From: CALLPQ01 sp964421675
GTDB taxonomy: Bacteria; Pseudomonadota; Alphaproteobacteria; Caulobacterales; Parvularculaceae
Assembly: GCA_964421675.1 (NCBI GenBank)
Contig: CAYQXV010000033.1
Coordinates: 1 to 38,429 of the forward strand
Length of the DNA stretch: 38,429 nucleotides
Direction of reading: 5' to 3'
The notes under the pieces are model-generated. The model was not told the origin of the DNA, ran no database searches, and saw nothing but the letters and a program-made list of their open reading frames with translations. Position 1 is the stretch's first letter; each line of letters begins with the position of its first letter. Position numbers and translations under genes: made by a program. Of this stretch, positions 9,685 to 17,361 are shown piece by piece.

Positions 9685-11037
9685 ATGATCAGTATCGGGA
9701 AAAAATCTGCCTTTCCGGGGCGTCGCCCGCGCAAGCTACCGCGCGATGGTGCGGTTGTGGCAACGCTTGATATTGGTGCCGCTAAGACCGCCTGTTTTAT
9801 TGCGCGCGTAATGCCCGGAGCGATGGGGCCGAGCGGGACAAGTGAAATAGATTGCGACATTACCGGCGGCGGCATTTACGGAGCGCAAGCGGTGACAGGA
9901 TCGCGAAAAGCTGGTGCCCTTGGCGGGCTCACTGCGCGCGAGGAGGCAATCCGCAGCGCCATCGAGGCCGCAGAAACGGTTGCCGGTGAGCGCGTTGATA
10001 CGGTGCATGTTTGCGTGCCCGGACAGGCAATACGCTACACCCATGTCGGGATTGATCTTGATATTGCGAGCGGGTTTGTAACCGCCGATGATATTGTGGA
10101 ATCACTGCAAGCGGGCGCTGAATTAATGACCCCGCAAGGTGCGCATCTTTTGCATGCAATTCCTGTCAGCTATGCGGTTGATGGCGAGTTGGCCGGGACT
10201 GATCCGCGCGGATTACGCGCGCAGCGCCTAACAACCCGGTTGATGGGTGTGCATACCTCGCAGACCACAACGGCAAACCTTCAGGCGGTGGTTGAAAATG
10301 CAGGGCTTAGCGTCGGGTCATTTTTGGCAACGCCGTTAATGATGGCCCGGTCCGTTTTGGTTGAAGATGAAAAAGATCTTGGCGTGCTGGTTATCGATAT
10401 TGGCGCGCAAAATGTTTCCTATGCGGTGTATCAGGATGGTCGGCCCGCTGGGTGCGGCGGCATTGTGCCGGGTGCAGGCCATATTAGCCGCGATATTGCG
10501 CAAGCCTTTTCGACGCCGATTGCTCATGCGGAACGTCAGAAAATTCTCCATGGCACCGTTTTTACATCGAGCGCTGATGAGCATCGATTTGTTGATATGA
10601 TCCCAATGGCAGGGGGCGAAGAACGCCAGCGTGTTCCGCGCGCTGAGCTGGCCAATGTGATCATGCCGCGTCTGGAAGAAATTTATGAAACCCTCATGGC
10701 CCGTATTGTTGAAGACCAATGTCCGATCAATCATTTGCGCCGTGTTGTGCTGACCGGGGGCGGCAGCCAGCTGGAAGGGGTTCGCGAGCATGCAGAACGG
10801 GTTTTTGCGATGAAAGCACGCCTTGGAAAGCCGATGATGATAAATGGTGCCCCTGAAGCGATGACCGGCCCGGCATTTTCCGCCTGTGCGGGCGCCGTTG
10901 AGGAAGTCTCGGAAAGCTATGGCACATTGAAGGATTTCCCTGAAACCGGTGTGCGATCTGTCAGTGCTGACTATCGCCAGAATGCCAGTCAGAACCGGGT
11001 AGCCAATATTGGTGGGTGGCTGCGCAGCCGGTTTTAG
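9685..11037 (+). CDS. ftsA: FtsA, actin-like membrane anchor of the Z-ring
   Basis: Actin-fold protein that tethers FtsZ to the membrane. The 450-residue product shows the phosphate-1 segment ATLDIGAAKTACFIARV, the 1C domain (HVCVPGQAIRY), the phosphate-2 region, the adenosine motif VVLTGGGSQLEGV, and a C-terminal amphipathic tail VANIGGWLRSRF that fits the membrane-targeting helix. The phosphate-2 loop is odd: it reads D238-I-G-A-Q-N243 where the family usually has DIGGGT. The start could be ATG 9685 or an in-frame TTG at 9679; the AAGG at 9669-9672 is better spaced for the TTG, so the first two residues are uncertain. It is 46 bases after ftsQ. Confidence 0.93.
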   Translation: MISIGKKSAFPGRRPRKLPRDGAVVATLDIGAAKTACFIARVMPGAMGPSGTSEIDCDITGGGIYGAQAVTGSRKAGALGGLTAREEAIRSAIEAAETVAGERVDTVHVCVPGQAIRYTHVGIDLDIASGFVTADDIVESLQAGAELMTPQGAHLLHAIPVSYAVDGELAGTDPRGLRAQRLTTRLMGVHTSQTTTANLQAVVENAGLSVGSFLATPLMMARSVLVEDEKDLGVLVIDIGAQNVSYAVYQDGRPAGCGGIVPGAGHISRDIAQAFSTPIAHAERQKILHGTVFTSSADEHRFVDMIPMAGGEERQRVPRAELANVIMPRLEEIYETLMARIVEDQCPINHLRRVVLTGGGSQLEGVREHAERVFAMKARLGKPMMINGAPEAMTGPAFSACAGAVEEVSESYGTLKDFPETGVRSVSADYRQNASQNRVANIGGWLRSRF

Positions 11038-11123
11038 CGGTTTTATCGCGGTTTACGGCCAATGTGCCGGCCTGACTGGCCCCAAGCTGAAAGCGCTAGT
11101 TGCACGATTTTGACTTGGGCTGG

Positions 11124-11134
11124 GACTCTGATTC
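11124..11134. promoter_or_regulatory. Two adjacent GANTC sites upstream of ftsZ
   Basis: GACTC (11124-11128) and GATTC (11130-11134) are separated by one base, about 150 bases before the ftsZ start. GANTC is the target of the cell-cycle DNA methyltransferase CcrM found in most alphaproteobacteria, and GANTC methylation is known to affect ftsZ transcription in Caulobacter. That these two sites do so here is inference; the motif is short and can occur by chance. Confidence 0.5.
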
Positions 11135-11186
11135 TCCGCAAATTAATAGTTCCGTTAACCTTTTGGTAAGCATTCTGACCGAATGT

Positions 11187-11202
11187 TTAACACAGCATTA
11201 AC
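11187..11202. promoter_or_regulatory. CtrA-type binding site upstream of ftsZ
   Basis: The bases read TTAA, seven bases, then TTAAC, a perfect match to the full CtrA box TTAA-N7-TTAA. The site is 80 bases before the ftsZ start, in the only sizeable intergenic region between ftsA and ftsZ. In Caulobacter CtrA represses ftsZ from such a site. A near match (TTAA-N7-GTAA) lies just upstream, beginning around 11156. The binding and its direction of effect are inferred from family knowledge. Confidence 0.6.
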
Positions 11203-11281
11203 CATGGTTTGCGCGAACACCAGGTCGGCGCCAAACCATTGAAATCATGACCATTTGACGGGTAATCGGGAGCCTTTGACT

Positions 11282-12940
11282 ATGCCAATCAACATTAGTG
11301 TGCCGGAAGTAACGGAACTAAAACCACGGATCACTGTGATCGGTGTTGGCGGAGCTGGCGGTAATGCCGTCAATAATATGATTGAAAGCCAGCTTGAAGG
11401 GGTCGAATTTGTCGTTGCAAATACCGACGCGCAGGCGGTTAGCCTATCCCAAGCGGAAAAGAAAATTCAACTCGGTGTATCCACCACTCAAGGGCTTGGC
11501 GCGGGTTCAATGCCAAATGTTGGCTCGGCTGCGGCTGAGGAATCTCTGGACGAAATTATGGAGCATGTTGGCAATTCCCACATGCTGTTTGTTACCGCTG
11601 GTATGGGCGGGGGAACGGGAACGGGCGCAGCCCCTGTGATCGCGCAGGCCGCTAAGGCGCGCGATATTCTGACCGTTGGCGTTGTAACCAAGCCGTTTCA
11701 TTTTGAAGGCGCGCGGCGCATGCGCGTTGCCATGGCCGGTATTGAAGAGTTGCAAAAGCATGTCGATACCTTGCTGATTATTCCCAATCAAAATCTGTTT
11801 TCTATCGCTGATGAACGCACCACTTTCCACGAAGCCTTCGCAATGGCGGACGAGGTTTTGCATTCCGGTGTGCGCGGGATCACAGATCTGATGGTGATGC
11901 CGGGACTGATTAATCTTGATTTTGCCGATGTCCGCACCGTTATGGGTGAGATGGGGCAAGCAATGATGGGAACCGGCGAAGCGGACGGCGAAAAACGGGC
12001 GATTGAAGCGGCGGAAGCTGCGATATCAAACCCGTTGCTTGATAAGGTTTCTATGAAAGGTGCACGCGGTGTACTGATTAATATTACCGGCTCTATGGAT
12101 ATGAAACTCTTTGAGATTGATGAAGCGGCGAACCGTATTCGCGCTGAAGTTGATCCAGATGCCAATATTATTATTGGTTCTACCTTCAATCAGGAACTTG
12201 AAGGCAAGGTGCGCGTGTCGGTCGTTGCGACAGGAATTGATATTGATCATGTTGGCGAAGATGGCCAACCACAGCGCCCGGCATTGGTGGCAAAATCTCC
12301 CGAATTGGCTGCTAAGCCTTGGCGTGAGAACACTGGCCAAGTTGCAAGTGGTGGCAATTTAAATGTTGGCGTTGCAGCGCCCGCCACCAATACAATGAAC
12401 AAAACCGCAGGTGAAAGCGCTCCTGCGCCAGGCAGTGAGCAACCGCGAATGCCTGTGCCAAGCGCAGCGCCTTTAGCGGCGAGTGGAAATGCGGGCCCCG
12501 CACCAGCGTCTCAAACCAATCCAGTGGGCGATGTTCAAGCGCGTATTAAGCGCCTATTGACCGAAGGCAATGGCGATGGTTTGGATTTGCCAATGACACC
12601 GCCAGCAATGAGCCCAAAGCGCCACGAGGAGGTCGCGCCTAAGGCAGCTGAGAGTGAACAGGCCAGTGGCCGCAATCCATTTCGGGCTTCACGGCCAGGG
12701 ATCGGCGCTGCGGTTGGCGGCATGTTAAAAAATCTTGGAGCCAATCCCGATCCTAGTCAGGATGCTGATGAAGACACAATGGCACCCCGGAGCAACAAGC
12801 CTCGAACACGGGATGCTCGCACGCAAGCGGCGTCTCGGGTATCGGTTCCGTCAAGCCAGAAAAGTGGCGACTTGTTTGAAAATGAACTGGATGCGGAATT
12901 AGAAATTCCTGCCTTCCTTCGTAAGAAGAAAACAGGGTAA
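11282..12940 (+). CDS. ftsZ: FtsZ, tubulin-like cell division GTPase
   Basis: FtsZ polymerises into the Z-ring that organises division. The 552-residue product has the N-terminal GTPase core with ITVIGVGGAGGNAVNNM, the tubulin signature GGGTGTG at 109-115, and the T7-loop region NLDFADVRTVM. After about residue 325 comes a long Pro/Ala-rich linker of some 200 residues, as is common in alphaproteobacteria, ending in the conserved C-terminal peptide LEIPAFLRKK that binds FtsA and other partners. ATG 11282 is chosen because GGGAG lies at 11268-11272 and MPINIS runs into the conserved core; a TTG 27 bases upstream lacks support. The 244-base leader with a CtrA box and GANTC sites suggests its own regulated promoter. 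Confidence 0.97.
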   Translation: MPINISVPEVTELKPRITVIGVGGAGGNAVNNMIESQLEGVEFVVANTDAQAVSLSQAEKKIQLGVSTTQGLGAGSMPNVGSAAAEESLDEIMEHVGNSHMLFVTAGMGGGTGTGAAPVIAQAAKARDILTVGVVTKPFHFEGARRMRVAMAGIEELQKHVDTLLIIPNQNLFSIADERTTFHEAFAMADEVLHSGVRGITDLMVMPGLINLDFADVRTVMGEMGQAMMGTGEADGEKRAIEAAEAAISNPLLDKVSMKGARGVLINITGSMDMKLFEIDEAANRIRAEVDPDANIIIGSTFNQELEGKVRVSVVATGIDIDHVGEDGQPQRPALVAKSPELAAKPWRENTGQVASGGNLNVGVAAPATNTMNKTAGESAPAPGSEQPRMPVPSAAPLAASGNAGPAPASQTNPVGDVQARIKRLLTEGNGDGLDLPMTPPAMSPKRHEEVAPKAAESEQASGRNPFRASRPGIGAAVGGMLKNLGANPDPSQDADEDTMAPRSNKPRTRDARTQAASRVSVPSSQKSGDLFENELDAELEIPAFLRKKKTG

Positions 12941-12953
12941 GCGACCCGCAAAT

Positions 12954-12973
12954 AGATGATGGTGTCATCATCT
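12954..12973. repeat. 8-bp perfect inverted repeat after ftsZ
   Basis: AGATGATG and CATCATCT are perfect complements around a GTGT loop, beginning 14 bases after the ftsZ stop. No T-run follows, so it may be a messenger-stabilising hairpin rather than a terminator. The stronger GC-rich hairpin at 13010-13041 is the better terminator candidate. Confidence 0.5.
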
Positions 12974-13009
12974 TATGTCAGCTTGATCATTTATCTATTT
13001 TGAATAATT

Positions 13010-13041
13010 GAAGGCCCGCTCCGTTTCCGGAGCGGGCCTTC
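13010..13041. terminator. Strong GC-rich hairpin between ftsZ and the convergent PEP-CTERM gene
   Basis: GAAGGCCCGCTCCG (13010-13023) pairs perfectly over 14 bases with 13028-13041 around the loop TTTC. It lies between the ftsZ stop and the stop of the convergent minus-strand gene, so it can end transcription from both sides. There is no good T-run on either side, which makes it weaker than the etfA terminator as an intrinsic terminator. Confidence 0.7.
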
Positions 13042-13062
13042 TCCCCACCACAAGCCGATAAA

Positions 13063-13839
13063 TTAAGATCGGACGGTTCTCTTGCGGCGTTGCATGGCGC
13101 CCATGCCAGCCAATCCTGTGCCGAAGAGTAAAAAAGCGGCTGGAATTGGAACCGGTGTCACGTCAATATTGACGTCGCCAAACAGGGACATATCGGCAAG
13201 CGCATCACAAGCGGCGTGACTGCAAGACCCATCGGTGAAAAGGTAGAACCAGACTGAGGCACCAAGATTACCATTCTTACCGTTTGCGCCTGCGCCAAAC
13301 TGGAAAGGGTAAACGGTGTCGCTTGGGCGTTCAGCAACAGTGAAGTTCAACCCAGTAAAGTTTTCAGTGCCCGTAAAGCTACCGCCAGTGAGAGAGTAAA
13401 ACTCCCAACTTGTTGGATCGATAGGACCGCCATTGCTGGCATAGGCGCTGTCGCGAAGCTCAAGTTTTGGACCACCGCTGCCGGGGCCATCTAGTCTGCT
13501 GAGGTTAAAGACAATATCAAAGCCGTAACTTGGGTCGACTTGCGAGGCGATCCGTCCGGTTAAGGTTGCTGTACCGTTAGAGCTAACATCGAAATTGCCA
13601 TTCCAAACAAAGTCAAAATCTGACGAATTTCGGTTGCCTGTCAGGCCTGTGCCAGCGAGATCCCGGAAGAATGGGAGCCAGATCGCGTGGTCATTGTTTG
13701 AACCAGATAGAGCCGGGTCCGACACCGCTGAGCTGACGTCAAAATTGACGACGGATGCTTCCGCATTATGTGTAAAGGCCCCCAAAGTGCCTATAACAGA
13801 TGCGGCTACGATAGCAGCTGATTTGAAAAAATTGTTCAT
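13063..13839 (-). CDS. Secreted protein with PEP-CTERM/VPLPA-type sorting tail
   Basis: A 258-residue exported protein of unknown role. The N-terminus MNNFFKSAAIVAASVIG leads into a signal peptide with likely cleavage after AEA (about residue 28). The C-terminus has the tripartite sorting signal of exosortase substrates: the VPIPAAF proline motif, a short membrane segment LLFGTGLAGMG, and the basic end QRRKR. Such proteins are cut and processed by an exosortase and usually reach the cell surface or extracellular matrix. The middle is Ser/Gly/Asp-rich and I do not recognise a domain. ATG 13839 is preferred over 13866 because AAGGG precedes it and the signal peptide begins there. No exosortase gene is in the window. 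Confidence 0.8.
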   Translation of the reverse strand: MNNFFKSAAIVAASVIGTLGAFTHNAEASVVNFDVSSAVSDPALSGSNNDHAIWLPFFRDLAGTGLTGNRNSSDFDFVWNGNFDVSSNGTATLTGRIASQVDPSYGFDIVFNLSRLDGPGSGGPKLELRDSAYASNGGPIDPTSWEFYSLTGGSFTGTENFTGLNFTVAERPSDTVYPFQFGAGANGKNGNLGASVWFYLFTDGSCSHAACDALADMSLFGDVNIDVTPVPIPAAFLLFGTGLAGMGAMQRRKRTVRS

Positions 13840-14047
13840 TTGGTACGAACCCTTGCTGGTTAACATTCTGTTACCCAGTAAGTTGCAAAGGGCGGGCCAA
13901 CACCAAAATATGGGCTATTGGGTCAAAATGGACCTATTATCCGGTCAGAACGGGCTAGAATGAGACAATTGTGATCATGTGCGAGACGATCCGTCACGTT
14001 CGGCCAATAGCCAATTGGATATAGATCGTTCTATAAGACTGGAAAAC

Positions 14048-14086
14048 TAAGCCTTAGCCAGCGCCATCACATGCGGGCTAGGCTTA
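14048..14086 (+). repeat. Inverted repeat in the leader of the HIG1 gene
   Basis: TAAGCC-T-TAGCC (14048-14059) pairs with GGCTAGGCTTA (14076-14086): eleven pairs with a single bulged T and a 16-base loop. It ends 22 bases before the start codon at 14109, so it would lie in the 5' leader of the transcript or act as an operator. No T-run follows. Its role is unknown. Confidence 0.45.
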
Positions 14087-14108
14087 TCGACCCTGAAAGG
14101 CTTCAATT

Positions 14109-14312
14109 ATGAGTGGATTTGTCTTTTTCCTAATTCCGCTAGCCCTTGCCGCAACCGCAATCATTTTGGGCGTTGGCATTTACTCTATGGCCAAGGGGGG
14201 CACATTTTCGCGTGAAAATGGCAATAAATTGATGCGCATGCGCGTGGCAGCACAGGCCGTCGCAATAGCGCTCATCATGGCTTTTCTTGCGCTTGCCAGT
14301 AGCGGAAATTAA
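14109..14312 (+). CDS. HIG1-domain twin-transmembrane protein
   Basis: A 67-residue membrane protein with two hydrophobic helices (about 4-28 and 46-64) joined by a basic loop SMAKGGTFSRENGNKLMRMR. This loop pattern is the hallmark of the HIG1 domain, best known from mitochondrial respiratory complex assembly factors and also found as small stand-alone proteins in alphaproteobacteria. AAAGG five bases before ATG is the likely ribosome site. In many alphaproteobacteria this gene is followed by cobO and then etfB-etfA; here etfB follows directly after 154 bases. The exact function is not known. Confidence 0.85.
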   Translation: MSGFVFFLIPLALAATAIILGVGIYSMAKGGTFSRENGNKLMRMRVAAQAVAIALIMAFLALASSGN

Positions 14313-14466
14313 TTAGCCCTAAATCCAAAGTTTCGGTGCAACCAGATGCAGTAACTGCATTGTCTCGGGCTAGACCCATCGGTATGGTGGCCCAAATTTT
14401 TCAGGATTGCGGTTGGTATTCGAAACCAATGGCAGCGGTCCTTTTGATGCTCAAGGAGAGAAATCT

Positions 14467-15216
14467 ATGAAAGTACTCGTACCGGTTAAGCGGGTGATTG
14501 ACTATAATGTCAAAGTTCGCGTCAAATCCGATCAGACGGGCGTTGACCTCGCCAATGTTAAGATGTCGATGAACCCTTTTGATGAAATTGCGGTTGAAGA
14601 AGCCATCCGCCTGAAAGAGGCGGGAACGGCCACGGAAATTATTGCGGTTTCAATCGGACCTGAAAAATCACAAGATCAGATCCGCCAGGCATTAGCCATG
14701 GGCGCTGATCGCGGTATCCTTGTGAAAACCGATGATGTTGTGGAACCGCTGGGCGTTGCCAAACTGCTCAAGGCGATTTGCGACGAAGAAAAACCAGATC
14801 TCATTGTTCTTGGTAAACAGGCAATCGATGATGACAGTAACCAGACGGGCCAAATGCTCGCCGCGATTTTGGGTTGGGGGCAGGGCACCTTTGCCTCCGC
14901 TGTCAAAACTGAAGGCGGCAATGTTCATGTAACGCGCGAAGTGGATGGCGGATTGCAAACGGTTAGCCTTTCATTGCCAGCGGTTGTGACAACAGACTTA
15001 CGATTGAATGAGCCTCGCTATGCATCTTTGCCCAATATTATGAAGGCAAAGAAAAAGCCGCTTGATACAAAAGAGCCTGGCGATTTCGGCGTAGATATTG
15101 CGCCGCGCCTAACCGTTGTGAAAGTGACGGAACCGCCAAAACGCGAAGCCGGGATCAAAGTTGAAACTGTAGCTGAGCTTGTTGATAAACTTAAGAACGA
15201 AGCGGGAGTCCTGTAA
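14467..15216 (+). CDS. etfB: Electron transfer flavoprotein subunit beta
   Basis: AMP-binding subunit of the soluble electron transfer flavoprotein that carries electrons from acyl-CoA dehydrogenases and related flavoenzymes to ETF:ubiquinone oxidoreductase. The 249-residue length is the family standard. The N-terminus MKVLVPVKRVIDYNVKVR and the signature MSMNPFDEIAVEEAIRLKE are typical, as is IVLGKQAIDDDSNQTGQMLA. The start is ATG 14467, with GGAGAG a few bases upstream; the frame is open 60 bases further but without family similarity. It is followed by etfA with a one-base gap. Confidence 0.97.
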   Translation: MKVLVPVKRVIDYNVKVRVKSDQTGVDLANVKMSMNPFDEIAVEEAIRLKEAGTATEIIAVSIGPEKSQDQIRQALAMGADRGILVKTDDVVEPLGVAKLLKAICDEEKPDLIVLGKQAIDDDSNQTGQMLAAILGWGQGTFASAVKTEGGNVHVTREVDGGLQTVSLSLPAVVTTDLRLNEPRYASLPNIMKAKKKPLDTKEPGDFGVDIAPRLTVVKVTEPPKREAGIKVETVAELVDKLKNEAGVL

Positions 15217-15217
15217 C

Positions 15218-16150
15218 ATGGCAAGTCTTGTAATCGCGGATCACAATAACGCAAACCTCGCCGATTCTGTCGCTAAGACAGTCACTGCTGCTGCTGCCCT
15301 TGGCGGTGATGTTGATATTCTGGTTGCTGGTCACAATGCAGCGGATGCTGCGGGTGAAGCAGCTGGAATTTCCGGGGTCAGAAAAGTTCTTCATGCAGAC
15401 GATGAAGCCTATGCACAATTGCTTGCAGAACCTATGGCTGCGCTGATTAATGGTCTTGGCGACCAATATGATGCGTTTTTGGCACCTGCCACCTCGAACG
15501 GTAAAAACATCATGCCCCGTGTTGCTGCATTGCTCGATGTTATGCAGATTTCCGACATTATTGGCGTGGAAAGCGCAGATACATTTGTGCGCCCGATCTA
15601 TGCCGGGAACGCCATTCAGACGGTTAAGACAAGTGACGCCAAAAAGGTGATCACAGTGCGCGGAACCGCCTTCCAAGCAGCACAAGCGGGCGGGTCTGCC
15701 AGCGTTGAGCAGGTTGGTGCGGGCGATAAGCCTGGCGTGTCCAGCTTTGTTGGTGAAGAGCTTACCAAATCTGATCGTCCTGAATTGACAGCGGCGAAAA
15801 TCATTATCTCAGGGGGGCGCGCGCTTGCGTCCAATGAGAATTTTGAAAAACTCATTTACCCAATTGCCGATAAGTTGAATGCGGCGGTTGGCGCGTCACG
15901 CGCGGCGGTTGATGCTGGCTATATGCCTAACGATTATCAAGTCGGGCAGACCGGTAAGGTTGTTGCGCCGGAGCTTTATATTGCCGTTGGCATTTCCGGG
16001 GCGATCCAGCATCTCGCCGGGATGAAAGACAGCAAGGTAATTGTTGCCATCAACAAGGATGAAGAAGCGCCAATCTTTCAGGTCGCTGATTACGGCCTGG
16101 TTGGCGATCTGTTCAATGTGTTGCCAGAACTTGAAAGCGCTTTGTCCTAG
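15218..16150 (+). CDS. etfA: Electron transfer flavoprotein subunit alpha
   Basis: FAD-binding subunit of ETF. The 310-residue product starts MASLVIADHNNANLADSV, and its C-terminal FAD domain shows SRAAVDAGYMPNDYQVGQTG, the run LYIAVGISGAIQHLAGM, and IVAINKDEEAPIFQVADYGL, all hallmark ETF alpha segments. ATG 15218 has GGGAG upstream inside the end of etfB. A strong intrinsic terminator follows the stop, so etfBA ends a transcript. The expected electron acceptor, ETF dehydrogenase, is not in the window. Confidence 0.97.
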   Translation: MASLVIADHNNANLADSVAKTVTAAAALGGDVDILVAGHNAADAAGEAAGISGVRKVLHADDEAYAQLLAEPMAALINGLGDQYDAFLAPATSNGKNIMPRVAALLDVMQISDIIGVESADTFVRPIYAGNAIQTVKTSDAKKVITVRGTAFQAAQAGGSASVEQVGAGDKPGVSSFVGEELTKSDRPELTAAKIIISGGRALASNENFEKLIYPIADKLNAAVGASRAAVDAGYMPNDYQVGQTGKVVAPELYIAVGISGAIQHLAGMKDSKVIVAINKDEEAPIFQVADYGLVGDLFNVLPELESALS

Positions 16151-16178
16151 ATTAGCACTTCCAGCATTAAGACGATTC

Positions 16179-16213
16179 AAACCCGATACTGCTTTGCCGG
16201 TATCGGGTTTTTT
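16179..16213 (+). terminator. Intrinsic terminator of etfBA
   Basis: AAACCCGATAC (16179-16189) pairs perfectly with GTATCGGGTTT (16200-16210), with a ten-base loop and a run of six T from 16208. It lies 29 bases after the etfA stop. The convergent acyltransferase gene ends within the T-run (stop 16212-16214), so the hairpin may also serve that transcript. Confidence 0.88.
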
Positions 16214-17294
16214 ATATTTGTCTGCGGATAAATTTGTGTCCAATCGCCAATAAGTGTTTTTCAACATAGCGATGGATAAGCGCCGAACAGGCAAGGCTTG
16301 CCATGAAGCTTACAAAAATCAGCACGATGTTATCGATCAATCCGGACCCGGTGCGGGTTGCGATTAGCCGGCCCACAATCAACACGACGGGCAGATGAAA
16401 CAGGTAGAGTGAATAGGAAATATCGCCGCAATAGCGCAACCAATTGGGCGCAATTATCCCCTGCTGTTCAATTTGCAATGCACCCAGTAATATCAACGCC
16501 CAAGGGCCAGTAAAAACGAGCACTCTTGCGGTGTGGTTGGTCAGGCCGTCCGGGTACAATGTGTCGGCCCAAAACAAAAAGATCGCAAATAGCCAGATTA
16601 TACCTGCTGCCAGTATCATGGTCCCGGGGATTGCAACAGTCCGGCCGCGTTCTAGAAAAAGCGCAATGGCAACGCCAATCAAAAATTGAAATGTCAGGGG
16701 ATCAACAATCAGGGCAAGGACAGAATGAAACTGACCAAGCCCCAGCGCCATCCCCGCACCAATGAGTGCCGCCCAGATGAAAAATGACCGCACAAACCAG
16801 TTTGCGGGTAAAGCAAGAATGCCAGCAAAGACCACATAAAAATACATCTCATGCTCTAAGGTCCATCCGACGGGGAGTACTGGTAATCGCTCTTGGGGCC
16901 ATAAAAGCAGAGATGCGAATAAATTACTGATATCGGTGGATTCGCCAAATATCACCTGTTTGCCAATATATAAAATGACGAGAACTGATGTGGCGATCCA
17001 ATATAGCGGATAGACGCGTATCGCACGGCGCGCCAAAAACTGGGTACTTGTGAGCGTGTCTTGTGCTCTGGTGATCTTTACCATGATAAAACCGGAAATC
17101 ATGAAAAACAGATCAACACCGGTCTCGCCCAACCGAAAAAATGGCGCGAGAATTTGATTGCCGCCGCCATAGGCAATCTCCGCGCCAGCAATATGGGCTA
17201 TCAACACAAAAAGAGCGGCAATCCCGCGCAGTGCCTGAACATTTGTGATCACCGCGGGGGCAGTATTGTTCGGCGAACCTATTGTCGAAACCAT
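16212..17294 (-). CDS. Acyltransferase family 3 membrane protein (OafA/YrhL-like)
   Basis: A 360-residue integral membrane protein with about ten hydrophobic segments. Near the N-terminus VQALRGIAALFVLIAHI has the conserved arginine and histidine of the acyltransferase-3 family, followed by GETGVDLFFMISGFIM. A later YSLYLFHLPVVL segment also fits. Members move acetyl or other acyl groups onto sugars of O-antigen, exopolysaccharide or peptidoglycan. The substrate cannot be read from sequence, and the neighbouring genes give no help. It is divergent from the glutamate synthase-like gene with 67 bases between them. Confidence 0.88.
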   Translation of the reverse strand: MVSTIGSPNNTAPAVITNVQALRGIAALFVLIAHIAGAEIAYGGGNQILAPFFRLGETGVDLFFMISGFIMVKITRAQDTLTSTQFLARRAIRVYPLYWIATSVLVILYIGKQVIFGESTDISNLFASLLLWPQERLPVLPVGWTLEHEMYFYVVFAGILALPANWFVRSFFIWAALIGAGMALGLGQFHSVLALIVDPLTFQFLIGVAIALFLERGRTVAIPGTMILAAGIIWLFAIFLFWADTLYPDGLTNHTARVLVFTGPWALILLGALQIEQQGIIAPNWLRYCGDISYSLYLFHLPVVLIVGRLIATRTGSGLIDNIVLIFVSFMASLACSALIHRYVEKHLLAIGHKFIRRQI

Positions 17295-17361
17295 GAACGG
17301 CCTTTAGGATTCAAAGTTGAAAAAATCACAAAAATTTCCTGGGAAAAGGATCTGAGGGATC

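Noticed and set aside
13860..13874. TTAA-N7-TTAC, a near CtrA box upstream of the PEP-CTERM gene
   Set aside because: One half-site base differs and it overlaps the leader right at the start region; too weak to list as a site.
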